Part shown: positions 23,105-35,363 of the stretch, piece after piece
Layout of the letters: each line of letters begins with the position of its first letter
Position numbering within the stretch: the first letter of the stretch is position 1
From: Paragonimus westermani
Taxonomy: Eukaryota; Platyhelminthes; Trematoda; Plagiorchiida; Troglotrematidae
Length of the DNA stretch: 64,000 nt
Direction of reading: 5' to 3'
NCBI GenBank assembly: GCA_008508345.1
Contig: QNGE01003631.1
Coordinates: forward strand, 1-64,000
Translations under genes and position numbers: made by a program
The notes under the pieces: generated by a model
Told to the model about the DNA's origin: nothing
The model's database searches: none
Seen by the model: the letters and a program-made list of their open reading frames with translations, nothing else

Positions 23105-25980
23105 AGCCTTCGGGATAGCCATTTGTAGATCACAATATGCCATAGTTTCGGGCCCACTAATTGTAATCGCAAGACCACAGCCGATCACGATCGTCTCGAC
23201 AGTATTAGTTCAGCAGCTACCAATCAAGAAAGCCTTATGAGAGTCAAACGCTTGGAAAAACGTAATGTCATTGGTGCAACACTTTTTCACCTCTCGTAAC
23301 CATTTGTTTTACGTATTGCTATCTATTAAAGTACTTGTGGCTTAAAATAAACTTAAAACTGTATCCTCCGCCTCCGGTCTTCTAATTCTAATGCATCAAC
23401 GTCAGCATTGAGCCCGAGTTAGTTAATTACTTGATCTTAGTCCCAGGGGGTCGTTTATTAAAGTTTATCATCCAAGCTGTTATTCGCGAGAGATAACTCA
23501 GCTTCTGATGCATAAGGAAGAGATTACATGAGCCAGAAATAAAAAAGAACGTGACAAACGGAAGACGTTCCTCCCGCAGAACTTGTTCGGTGGATATGTC
23601 AGTATGGTAGACACTGTATTGAAATTACTGCAAGCGGAGGCGGACAAAGTGGACGTTAGATGACGCTCAGTCCAGCATCCGTTTGTTTGTTTATTGTTGG
23701 TTTCCGGTATGGGTTAGAAATATAACAGTAGGCTGTCTACTATGTGGTGTCGTTTTTCTCATTATCTCATATGGACAGTCGAATCTCGTATAACGAAGTC
23801 ACGAAATCTAAAGAGACATTCCATTTCAGCTGGTGTTCACTCCATAACACACATGGGTAGTCATTAGGTTCAAATGTTGTCGTCGTGACAGAATACCGTT
23901 ATGACCGGATTCGATGGCATATATATGTATATATATATATGCAAACATGTTCTATATGTGTATGCAGTCATACAGATACTTGCAGACGTAGTAAATATGA
24001 AATATTGCATGCGTATAGTTTGACACTGAATACGGGATAGAAGAATGTCTGAGGGTTCATATGGTCTGGCTCGTATTTTAGCAGGTTCTGCAAATGAAAC
24101 AATATGTGAAAAAATTTGTGAGATGTGCATTCAATCTTCCTCGGGTTCTTTAATTTATTTAATTTGGAGGATCAGAAATCTTTTATTCTAGCCTTTTATG
24201 AAAAATGGTGAATACAACTGCTGGGTTTGTATTCATACAACTTATCAATATCAAGTACGGTTACTTCAGTTCAGCAGATTTACGGTACTTCCCTTAGTGG
24301 TTAAGTTATGAGAAACAAATGATGAATTGGTGTCCATCCACAACAAACTTTTGACTGCGATGACGTTGGATTGGTCGCTTTTAGCAAACCTAAAAGTGTG
24401 TATGTCGTATCCAGCTGAATCGGTGTGGACAATTCACATCAAACTCAACTGTGCATACGCCTATGCAAATGAGCTTTCAAACTCACACAATATCCCTTAA
24501 ATTTGACAGTTGTTAAATCCTTCTATTCACCCTAAACAAAGTGTGAGTGACTCATCAACATGGCCTAACAATCAGTGGCCAAACAATTGCGTCTATATGC
24601 AAAGAGAGTTAAGTATCCAGAAATTTACCGTAAAATGTACTGCATTGACATCTTAGGGTGGGCAAGTTTTCCAAAATGAGGTTGGACAACGCGAAACTAG
24701 TTAGTCCGACTATGGAGTCTCGACTGACAAGCCCGCCACAGGTAGAAACAAAATCCTACATGGAATTTTACAGCCCAACGTGACAAATTCAGCCACGATT
24801 CTTCAATTTCACTAGATTGGTGATCTTCAGAAGCGATTCTTCAGAACATTCGAATTGACAAAAAAAAATGGAAAAATAGGTATGTGTAACTCAGTCGGTC
24901 TCACCTGGTAGACTGTATGCTGTATGGATCGATAACAATGTTTCATATACTTTCAAGCGTATATGCGTAAACAGTAGAAAGAAATGATCACATTAAAGCA
25001 GACAACTTTATAGTCAAAAACACGCTAGGACCTTGAAAAATGTGCTGTCACCATAACCTGATAAGCACGTAGATATCGGATTGTACAGTCCCAATTTAAA
25101 ATGTCTCACTATGTTAACGGTGGTCATTGCCAATCTTACGGTAGCCAGATTGAACTTCAGTATTCCTAGTATTTTCACCCAAATTTAGACAGTTTAAAAA
25201 GTGTAATAATTGACGTCGTACAGAGAAGGCCGTAATGAAGTTGCCTTATTGTTGAAGCCTTACTATCACCCCTAGTTTGGATGTTTTTTGTAAGGAGCAG
25301 AAACCATGATGTTGAAAGTATGAATCTGGACAGTTTTTTTTAATACTTAGGTCTCTTCTGTTTCTTTTATTCCCCATAGTTATACGGAATTCAGGCATCA
25401 TCGCGAACTACTGACGCATTGCTGTCTTTGATAATGATGAAAAAGTGTGTTCAAGATGCTCATTTACACCAAACTTCTGAGGCTGTAAACCTCCAATTGT
25501 TTACAGAAGCTGCATCAAGTTGATTGAAACTTTCATCACGTCCAATAAGAGCCGTATGACAACGACAGTAACAAATAAGAAATGACAAGTAATTCTGTTG
25601 ATGTTCTCATACTGAACTCTTAATGAGACACTATGCCGCTAGTTTTAAGTACGCTTCTCACCCATTTCAAAATGTAGTAGTTTGTTGGAAATGATTGAGA
25701 ACCCCTATAACTGTTAGATTTGTCCTCCGAGGTGGCCAGTCACTTTCAAAACGTTCCAGCACGGTATAAGGTAACAGAGAGACTGGTGTGTAAACACACC
25801 GTCGGAGCTTTATTTCCTTAATTTAGCCCAGGTTAAGAGTCACGATGGACAGTGTAGTGGTTTCAGCACTAAGAATGGTGTATGTCAAGGTTGCTGAATC
25901 TCGTCCCTTTGGTCTAGTTTTGTATAGACGAAATAACGGAGGACTGTCTGTGACACGTCCGAGATGCCGATATAGACCTC
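23105..25980. other. no recognised gene; possible decayed LTR just after pol
   Basis: The first ~250 bases after the gypsy pol stop would be the 3' leader and LTR, but no matching 5' LTR is present to confirm it. The rest holds one AT microsatellite and otherwise nothing I recognise. Confidence 0.35.
23918..23941. repeat. AT dinucleotide microsatellite
   Basis: An interrupted AT run, broken once by a G, in AT-rich surroundings. Confidence 0.9.
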
Positions 25981-25984
25981 CTCC

Positions 25985-26757
25985 TGCTGACGGCAAGGTG
26001 TTGTTGCTTGGCAGGTTCCAAGCAACACAGACAATGCTGAAAGCCATTTTACACTCTGCTAAACATTTCGAAATGCGCCTCGTGGATTAAAAGTGAAAAG
26101 CACTTCTGCAAGACTGTTGTGGTTACGTAGATTGAATGTTTGATAATGAAACCGCGGAGGTGTAGACAATGAAAAAGAGGCGCGCATGTCTTCGTCTGGG
26201 GTAGCACTGACTAGTCTAAGACAAGGAGGCATCTGTCTGAGACTTAGGGGTCACGTATATAAGATGACAGTGAGTACTGCACTAGTTTGCGGCTGCGGAA
26301 GTCGGTTGCTCAAGGTGGAGGAATTGAACCATCTTCAGACAGTTAACCATGGACGTTAGCCGTCGATGACACCAACGACTAGGAAGCGGGTATTCGGTAG
26401 TGACTGCCCAACAAGTTCTTTTGTCCAACCCTCACATTTACACAGACTTAGATGGATAGATCATGTACTGAGGATTCCAGCTGATCGTCAACCAGACAGA
26501 GCACTCTATGTCGATACTGTGGCCAACTAGTGCAAGGTGTGAGGTGGGTAGATGATGACCTGGCGTGGAGAAATGAATTCGTATACCAGGCGGTTGGTCG
26601 CTGTACATTAGGTTCGTTTGTCTGGCTGGGGACCTCGAGTCTCACGGGATGAGTGGCTGGAGACTTTAGGTGAGATGGTGGCTATTCGGGCTCATTGGTC
26701 TGAACGTTGTCCTTGTTTCGCCGAGTCGTCTGCTGAGTGACTGCATCTAGTGACAGG
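25985..26757 (+). mobile_element. RTE-like non-LTR retrotransposon, 3' part, copy 2
   Basis: This matches copy 1 (1440-2290, opposite strand) at well over 90% by eye. It starts abruptly at the catalytic box, which reads PADG (25983-25994) where copy 1 has YVDD, and continues with FQATQTMLKAILHSAKHFE. It lacks 52 bases present in copy 1, between GAAACC and GCGGAGGTG near 26152. The loss shifts the frame and removes the VVDQFVCL segment. The C-terminal landmarks are present: WIDHVLRIPADR (about 26455), GWGP (about 26625) and the WLETL end. It is a 5'-truncated pseudogene fragment. Sequence from 25.8 to 25.98 kb does not match copy 1, so the element boundary lies close to 25985. Confidence 0.85.
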
Positions 26758-26759
26758 TG

Positions 26760-28965
26760 ACAAGCGATGTTACTTAACATATTGGCTGATTAATTGTATG
26801 TTTAACGGCCCCATCGGAAATCAAAACAATACTTACAGTAAAGTCTTTAAATCAAACCAGTTTTGGTTAGCTATATTCATAGTAAACATGGGGATCTCAA
26901 CACTTTTCAGCTGTTACGCAACATAAGCCACAGATCGTTTCGAATTCTAAAACGCGGTAAACGTAAGAAATGGTCTCCGCTGTTTTACGCATAACGTTCC
27001 GTATGTCCTTTTTTGACCCTTGTTGATTATAAACAACAATGTGCGACAATGACACATGTCGCTATTAAGAAGTGTCTCCTCTATATAAAGTGCAAAAAAC
27101 GCCCTTGTGATGAATGTCTCATCGTAATGAACTCATTGATCATCCCAGACCACTTGAGTTTGAAATGTGCCGGGCAAGCCACAACTCCATCAGTTTCACT
27201 CTACTAACACATATATCAACGGATTCAAGTTCGTAAATCTTCTCCACAGCTACAAACCCAGTTGAGTTAAGTTCATCGTATCATTCATTCAAGCGTCTAC
27301 GTCTAAGTCTATAGGACGGGTCCTGTTAACGGCTTCACATGGAACGATGAAGCAAAGAGAAAACTTAGACATCTGGCCAGTAGGGTGAGTAAGAAAGTAC
27401 TATCTTTACAGTGCGATCTGTTTGGTATAGCCAAACGAAGGCAAGCAGCGTTTACAAACAGCCACGTGCAAAGGATCGGAATGAAAGTGGAGCAGTGCTG
27501 ACTGCGACAATCATTCAGAATAGTACAGGGAAAGAGAGTGGTCAGCTCCTCTCGGTCAGGTGAGTGGTCGTTTGTTAATGCGCCCAGGTTATCAAATCTC
27601 GTTCAAAATAGTTTTGAAGGCTGTTGAGCAAGGATTGTACTACTGTTGTGACCGCAAAGGACACTTGATCTGGGAGGTTGTTTATTGCACAAAACAAAGA
27701 ACAGCGAATGCGCGCACTCATTTGCGTGGCCGAAGTGTATCCGCACATGTTCGGCAACGGTGCATTGTCATCCGCCCAGGTAACACGTCCCGCATAGTTC
27801 ATATACACGGTTCCAACAGTTGTCTCTGGTCCCTCATCATCCTGGCGCTGAGACCTACCCTGTAATTCCCACACGTGTGCACTATACTAATCATAAACGA
27901 AGGTGCATGTTACACAACACTATGACTTGACGGCGAGTAAAAATCACTGGGTTAAGCGAATTTAACCACTCGTGAGAATGATTGCTATAATTCCTGCAGG
28001 TGTACATCTGCTTAAAAAAGGCAAGTGAGTCGTTTCCTGAGTCCATTTCGATGCACTCAATGGCTGATGCGGCATGCATTTCTTTTCATTCCACAGCTTT
28101 GAACATCTGAATGGAGCAGCAGCCAAAACATGAATGATGGACTATGTGGTAATCACGTGACGCTTCTGTTTAGAATGTACCGTTCATCTTAATGTAACCC
28201 CTCGTTAAATAGGGGAGGAAATGGTTGATTTGTACGACAGGTTAATATGAGCTACTTTTTGTCAAACGTGTTCCGTACAACCAAGTGACCGCTGAAAATA
28301 ATTTTTGGGTCCTGCAGCTTTGTTGTAACGGTGTTTTATCGCATATAATCTGTTGAGCAGTTGTTTTTGAACGATGTACTCAATGCAACAAAATTATTTC
28401 TAATATTTTGGGTCGCATCTGCGTTTGACTAAATAGACTTATTTTAATACAGGACACCGCTGGTAAAAAATATCGTGTTGTGCATAGAAAATGGCTCCAT
28501 ATTATTATTCAGAAGGTCGACAGCGGTCGACCTCATAACCACACGCACATGCGTATGCACATAGGACATTGTCTAGAATCGATGACTACCTGATGCACAA
28601 CTAACCACAGTAGCATGACCTACTTGGTTCTCTACTAACACGTCTAACACATGCAATCATCTGATTGAGAGATTGCTTAGGCAAAAAGTTACCGGTGATA
28701 ACCGAAACGTCGGAAATATTTTAAAAAATACTCTTCCCAACAGCGCTGTGTTACTGGCCTATGGAACGGCCAAATTATTAACACATGGCCTGCAACATGT
28801 TTAACTTCACCTAAATCAGTTCAGGTTCGAAGGTTCTAAAGATAGTTTCATGTGATTTCACCAACAAATATTTGGCTTCATGTAGTACACCATCGACCTA
28901 GTGTGTAAACTGAATTGCACTCACCCTTAGCAGCAGTTCCCGCACTCAGGCAAAATTTCCAACTT
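26760..28965. other. no recognised gene
   Basis: Short ORFs only. Two overlapping ~100-codon frames on opposite strands at 27560-27874 carry no motif I know. A hairpin followed by CGAAACGTC at 28690-28712 resembles part of a hammerhead and is listed as a finding. Confidence 0.4.
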
Positions 28966-28969
28966 CTTT

Positions 28970-29110
28970 CAAAAATGATCGATACTCCCGAGGTTCGCTC
29001 TTGTTACCGCTCGGTAACGATGCACGCCTCTGCCACGAACGGGAGTTGAACTCTGACCACGTGTTCATGATTCAACCTTGACTACTGCTTCATTAACCTC
29101 AATACTGTAT
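28970..29110 (-). repeat. hammerhead SINE, copy 3 (minus strand)
   Basis: Read on the minus strand, the copy starts near GAGGTTAATGAAGCAGTAG, has GTGGTCAGAGTTCAACTCCC at the B-box position and CGTTCGTGGCAGAGGCGTGC before the ribozyme part. Then comes TAACAAGAGCGAACCTCGGG, equivalent to the loop, second arm of stem II, GAAAC and stem III of copy 1. The CTGANGA core and first arm of stem II have decayed (GAGCGG in place of GAGCTC). It aligns with copy 4 (34.1 kb) over more than 100 bases, which ties the four relics into one family. Confidence 0.55.
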
Positions 29111-29829
29111 CCAAACGCTTGACTACATTCATTTGTGACTAATTTTTGGGTAGTCACAGCGCCATGATAGGAAGCGAACTAATCTTCTTGTTAGCTTTTA
29201 TCGATGACCCGAAATTAAGCTTCTTATTAAGCTAAATGCAAACCTGTAGTGAAATACGACCGATGTCCACTTTATATAAACCACATTCCCTACTATTCAC
29301 TATTCAGTGAATCTTCGATAACAATTTTAATAGGATTTAGAAGAGATTCACATACTGAAGAAAGCTGAGAGAGTATATATACATCCGAATTTTCTTTGGA
29401 TGGTTTAGAAATAAAACAAATCGGCGGATATTCCAAGTTCTAAAATTCCGGCAGCTGCAAGATAACGAATAATGGAATGTCTAGAAGAAATTAACTGAAG
29501 AAAAACCGCAACTTCAGCCTTCCAAAAATACACACAACTTCAGCAGCCAGTAAACGCTAGCGTACAAATAACAGGAATTGGATGAGTGTACCTTCACGTT
29601 ACATCAATGGTTCTGGCTATCAGGCTGTCTGAAGACTCGATTTGGAGTTCTGAGTGTGTGTGGCAAATCTGTCTGAATTTCTCTGCTTCTATGACGGATT
29701 CTGGTAGAATCTTCTAGACTGGATACATTCTGATATCCCAAAAGTAGTTACTGCAAATCAAACGGCTAGTTCACTGCTGAAGGTTCAGCACCTTTTATTT
29801 GATATGGCTGTTTTGGACGAAAGCATATT

Positions 29830-29980
29830 TTATTTGAGACCCAACTGAAAAAAATCAGAGCTTCCGGTGTATTCAAACCAGCAGCAGAGAAAACGTGCCC
29901 GAACGCAACAAGCGTCCTACCAGCTGAACTATGAAGCCATGCTGGGGGCTCAAAAATTTCACATTTGGACTCATTTATTC
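29830..29980 (-). repeat. tRNA-derived SINE, family 2, copy 2
   Basis: The minus strand reads TGGCTTCATAGTTCAGCTGG (A-box-like), then GGTTTGAATACA (B-box-like; complement near 29868-29879), then a T-rich stretch. It matches 2948-3093 over about 130 bases, including the GAGC...CAGCATGGCTT start and the TTTTTTCAGTTGGG tail. It is not a functional tRNA gene. Confidence 0.6.
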
Positions 29981-30594
29981 GCTCCATCCCACTGTGTTAT
30001 ATTGGATCTACCAATTGATCAAGTGGACTGACTGCCCAGGCAGGATTTCCCAAACTGTTCACGCTGGAATACACCGACATCATTGTTGAACACTGGGTTC
30101 GTATTACTTATAATTAGTACGGCATAGGTCGCAACTTAGACAAAGAATCCTATGTGCTAACACTAAGTATCTTTTAGTCATAGTGCCTCAAGAAATTCTC
30201 CAGTTTATGCGGTCTATTAAGGAAAGTAGTCAACAAGGTGTCACAATCCCTTTTGTGAATTTTCGTCGTACTTTCTCAACAAAACTTTGTCTGTCATAAG
30301 ACAAACAATACAAACTTCGATTTTTCCTTCAGATGAAAACGTGCTATCGAGCTGAACATAATAAGGAAAAATAATTAAAACGTTCCAAATAGCCACATGC
30401 AATATTCAGTTAGCGAATTCCTTACTTAGCCTTTCATACATAACCGAGAGGTAGACTAAGGTACTCTGACATCATCGTCCCTATGTTTTGTTTTACTACC
30501 CAGATGGAACTCAATGCCAGCAAAAAGACGGTGATGCATAAAGCTAAAGCTAACCATGCTGAATAAAAAGCTGTCGTTCGTAGCCCAGTGGAGT

Positions 30595-31080
30595 GAAGTG
30601 GCCCAATCACTCTACATCTTCCCCACCTTTATTACGTTATCCACTATACGCCCAATTTCAGCATCATCAGTATACAGTAGTAGCAGAAACCTGAGGAAAC
30701 GATGTAGTTTCCAACACGATTAAAATAAAAAGCGGTAATTTTAGTATGGAATCCCATGACACAACGCTAGTTACACAGTGCTAGCGAGAAAATGCAACCT
30801 TGATTTTGCACTATAATGGCATTGTGGTAAGTGATGTATTAGGATGAAGACTTTTGAAAAATCTGGAAGGACATCAGCCGTTTTTACTCATTTTTCTCAC
30901 GTTATGAGTGAAATTGGTATGCACAGAAATCCCTTCCGAGATCGATATTGATAATCAAGCAAAGTAAAGAAGTAAATGCCCTTGACGCTGATCATCAATC
31001 GGGCTCTCCATCGTCCCCAAGACAACCGACAACAATGTGGTCGGTCTGTAATTGGCGAGCTTGTCACTATCATTTTCACT
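30595..31080 (-). mobile_element. CR1-like LINE reverse transcriptase, very decayed
   Basis: Four RT landmarks occur in order and at about the right spacing on the minus strand, spread over frames. NYRPTTLLSVV (about 31055-31025) corresponds to NYRPISLL. DVLPDFSKVF (about 30870-30845) corresponds to the DFSKAFD motif. VTSVVSWDSILKLPLFIL (about 30775-30722) corresponds to GVPQGSILGPLLF. YTDDAEIGRIVDN (about 30680-30640) corresponds to YADDxKxxRxI. The pieces are individually weak; the order and spacing make the call. The region between the first two landmarks is shorter than usual, suggesting a deletion. No C-terminal part is readable downstream. Confidence 0.5.
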
Positions 31081-31084
31081 GAAG

Positions 31085-34000
31085 ACTTCTCATGGAGTGC
31101 CTTTTAAGCTTTGAAAAGCTTGCTCTTACAGAGAAACCGAGCAACATATTTGTACAAAGTTCCCGACTTCCTGAGACATTTTGTTATCACGGCAGTGAAC
31201 TGAAAGCAGGACCTGGACGCCAACTGTTGCACAGCGTTGGTGGCTGTTAGAAAACCATGTGTAAAGCAAACGTAAATATTGTGAGGATATCTACACTGCT
31301 AGTACTGGATTTGCAAGGCTCGTAGAAAACCCGACAACGGGTTACTAAGAACGTCGGCAGCGTCCCCAGTTGAACAGTACCGCCAGATCTGTAGCATGCA
31401 TAGAAGAAATAGCAAGACGGCTTCTGAGATTGGAGGCCACAAGGCTGTCGAACAGTTTTAGATTGATACCAGACGCTTGATAAGGTCTGGAAAATCCCAA
31501 CGGTTAACGTATTGTACGATTGATACGACCGAGTTACGAACTAGGTAGTACTCGTTTCATGTTATTTTTTAAGTTCTACTCACCCGACACACGCCCAAAA
31601 GTGACCACTCTATTGCAATTAATTGACTTGCGTAACGCAGAATTTGATAATCTGGGTTGTATAACCGGAGAATACTTGTCAACAGCGTTAGTATTGGCGC
31701 CCATGATGGGCTGTCAATGGTTAGCGAATGGTAGGTAGGCTGTTGCGTCAGGCCAACAGATATAACCAAGCTGTCGGGTCAAACATATCCATTCCATTTA
31801 CAGAACGTTCCTTGCAGAGTTGCCAATGAGAAAAGACACTTCTGTCATGTTTACTAATTTAGTTAAGATGAGTCTGCGACCCAAATCGTCAAGGTGGGTG
31901 TTGGCTTGTTAGCTAGTAGACATGTTTCTTTCATTGGCTATAGCGCACTACAGCCTAGACGGTTTCTGCGTTACCCCATGAATTCTCGGACATTCCTGAT
32001 TCAGTGAAAATTTGTAATTGAATTGTATAACTCAAAAACAGACGATTTAAGATGATCATTAACCCCACTAGCGTCGCAGTCAACATCAAGTTAGTCAAAA
32101 CAGGTAATCACTGACCAACATGGCTTCGATGTTTGCCAGGCCACAACAATAATCTAAGTAGATCAGTACGATACGCTGTACAGTCTGAGCAGAACCTAAA
32201 GGAACCGAGTCAGATACTGTAAATGAGTTCAGCTGGCGGCTGATATAAGGGCTAAATCGTCGCCTATCACAGAGTAATGATTTTATTGAAACGTGGTCAT
32301 ACTTGATAAGACTTATTATTCGCTTTTAACAGTTGTACACACTACATTTCTGTTATGTCAGCAACTAAAGGTCTTGGTGCATTGCATACTTCTCGAAACT
32401 CCCCCAATTTGTTTGGGAGAGAGGCTGTATTAACATTTAGACATATATGTTGCAACAAGATGCCCTTTCTGTAAGTCCACCTTTAATGGCCTAGGGCTCT
32501 GTGATTTTATCCTTCTTGGAAATTAATTGATTTCCATTTGGTCTGCATTTGTGCTGTTGTCTTTAATCAAGACGACGGCTATCTTTCGGTTTTTGCTCCC
32601 AAAGATGGTGAAACGAATTTGAAGACGAAGCTAATGGTTGTTCGGGCTTCTTTAGGGGGATACGTCTTTCGAATTGCCGAACGGTTTGCTAAGACCCGGT
32701 CCGTTTACCCTAGCTCGGTCTAATTGTTACCTGGCAACCTTCGGAGGCTGCGAGCAAGGTGTAAGTCAGACTATTAAGGTTGGCCAGAAATTCCTGATAT
32801 CACCGGTTCCATAAGTAAAGGTTTGGGTGCTGGAATGAATGTACATGGGCAGGCCCACGTGCTTTTTACGTTTAGCGCTCGGATGTCAGATAGCCCAGCG
32901 TTAATGACTGTGAACTCGCACTGATTTAGTTTGCACACTTCATCATCACAGTTGTTTTTAGCCAGAAGAGAATTAACACTGAGAATTACAAAACACTTTT
33001 TTCTTCCATTATAACTATTGCTCCCAAGAGTATTCAACAGAAACTTGTGACACACAAACAGCTGAAAGGAACATGATCTGCTCTTGTACCATCATAATAT
33101 GCTGCTGAAATAGAACTCATGGACGTACCACTTTAGAAAGTTGTTGTGCTTTGGTCCGCATTCTGATAGATTCTACGTAAATGTCTACTAGAAACTTTCA
33201 GAAGGTAATATTTTTTAAGCGTACAACAGGAAATGTCCTGTAATTCAGCTCTTATGTTGATAGCAGTCGTACCTTACGCTTAGAAATGTTGAACACTTTT
33301 AGGCGATTTATCACAAGCAAGTCTGATTTGGATGTAAACTTTTGAGTATATCGACTGTTCCTGGAGCAACGAGTTCCATAGCAGAGGTTGATCAGATCTC
33401 CTTACTGCATCAGCATAAGAGAGTGACCTTACCCTCTTGTCTAGGTAGCTGCTTCTTTTCCAATAACTGACTGTCAGGACAGGAGTCCTGTAGTGACAAG
33501 TAATAGTGCACTGATTTGGCTGTATGGAGTGAATGATGCATGGTACCTCCTAAAGAACTCCGGTTGTAAATTTCCAGAGCACCGAATTCGATTATAGACT
33601 AGGTGGCATCCCTCTACTAATATTTAAAGATGGTGTGCCGTATGCTGAATGCTTTACTCTCTGATTAAGAATGAACAGATGCGGAGAATACGGAACACAA
33701 AGCATTTGTGGGTTGTTTTGCAATACTCTCTGAATGAGTAGGAGTACATTTCATCTAAACCGCTGATTAACACGACAAACACCCCATAACTTTGTCATCG
33801 CACTTGATATGCTTGGCGCATATATGGGTGTGCTAACAAAAAAACGGAACAATACTACTGAATTTTATACACCTGTTTCTTTAGCTACTGACAATAGTGC
33901 TGACATCGGTTGATTAGAACGCACAACGCACAGACTTCAAACCAATTCTAGCAGATAGCAATAGCTTGAATAGAAATCTCAACCGTGAGGTCGGGGAGCA

Positions 34001-34085
34001 AAAATGAGCCGGTTAACGCACCTCATCTCGAGGTGCTCGGGCAACATAATAATTCCTCGGAACGAATCTATGCCAGCGTTTGGAT
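31085..34085. other. no recognised gene
   Basis: Short ORFs without motifs. A minus-strand frame near 33.35-33.50 kb (DKRVRSLSYADAV, then LWNSLL) faintly recalls a LINE C-terminus but is too weak to annotate. Confidence 0.4.
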
Positions 34086-34089
34086 ATGT

Positions 34090-34230
34090 TATTTGAGGTC
34101 AGTAGCACAGTAGTCACGGTTACCTCAAAAAAGTTTAGTTGGAGTTCAAATATCGTTCGTGGCGAGGGCATGCAATTTTGCATAGCTCTAACAAGAGCAA
34201 AGCTCGAGTTCACCCTTAGCGAGATGGAAG
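34090..34230 (+). repeat. hammerhead SINE, copy 4
   Basis: The head TTTGAGGTCAGTAGCACAG and GTAGTCACGGTTACC aligns with copy 3, as does GAGTTCAAATATCGTTCGTG at the B-box region. Stem II is perfectly kept: GCTCT (34185-34189), loop AACA, AGAGC (34194-34198). The core before it has decayed (TGCATA in place of CTGANGA), and GAAAC reads AAAGC. TCGAGTT then gives a possible GTT cleavage triplet. Most likely inactive. Confidence 0.6.
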
Positions 34231-35345
34231 AGTTGCGATTACCCGTGGTTAGTGTTCGATTCATACCAACTTAATATCCAGTCAATCACTGATAAGCCAG
34301 TAGCTGGCCTTCAACTTATCAGCAGTTTTGCACTATGGAACTTTTATTTTCTAATATGGTGTCTATCACCGTTTATCGAATAGCCTGGTCTATTGATAAA
34401 ATATGCATTTGTGAACCAGCACTTTTACTACCAGGCAGAGTGAAGAATGACGATATCTTTTACTGCAAAATAATTCACACGAACGATCTTGTTATGTACC
34501 ACGAACTATCGTATGCCGCGTCACCAGAATTATTTTTAAATGGTTTCAGTGATAACACTTGGAATTTCGGTTTCCCAGTTGAGCAAAAACAAAAAATATC
34601 ATGATCAATGGTGACTACAGATATTTTTAATTTGCAGAGCGTTTGGCTCCTGACCGAAGACTGCAAGAACCTCTTCAAAAAGTGGTCAAAAAGTCGCACG
34701 TAGCTTGGCTTACTTTATACAACTGCACCGAGTGGTGTGATGTATGGGAGCGTGTAAAATTCCAAAACTGTTCCCTGTCTTAGTAATCAATAGCCTAATC
34801 GCGTCTAAAACTTTTGTGTTTGGTTGAAGTTTCTTACAAATATTTCAGTGTTTTAACGCATTTATTCAAACTGGCAGCGTCTCCATGGGACTGGTCCCGT
34901 AAATTGAGTGCTGCTGGCTCTCTGTTCATAAGCTTCCATTCCAGAATTCATTTTCCAAAACTGAAGTTTTTGTTCTAAGTAAGATATTTCACATGTCACT
35001 ATATACAGTGTCAGGAATGACGCGCTACTGGTGTAATTTCCCGCCACATTCTAAAACTTTGTCAATCTCATACTTTACATTTATCCCCGCCGCTCCCAGA
35101 CTGAATGCTATGGTATTTTCCATTCACGTCACACGCACTGATACAAAACTGCGTTCCTATTGCTGCTGTGATTAGAATGTTAACCGCAATCTACATATTT
35201 ATAGGAATATCATGTTAATAACGGCACTGATGTCAGTTCGTAGTGAAAGTATGTGGTACAAGTATGTGTTAGCAAGCATGAAAGAGGGTCAGCCTGCTTG
35301 ATTTCAAAAGAAGTCAACCACAAACTTAAACCTGGACATAAAGCT

Positions 35346-35363
35346 GACATATATATATATGTC
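35346..35363. repeat. AT microsatellite forming an 18-bp palindrome
   Basis: An AT run bounded by GAC and GTC, so the whole 18 bases are self-complementary. Confidence 0.9.

Noticed and set aside
33340..33520. Minus-strand frame with DKRVRSLSYADAV and LWNSLL, resembling a LINE C-terminus
   Set aside because: Only one weak motif, with no supporting domain on either side.
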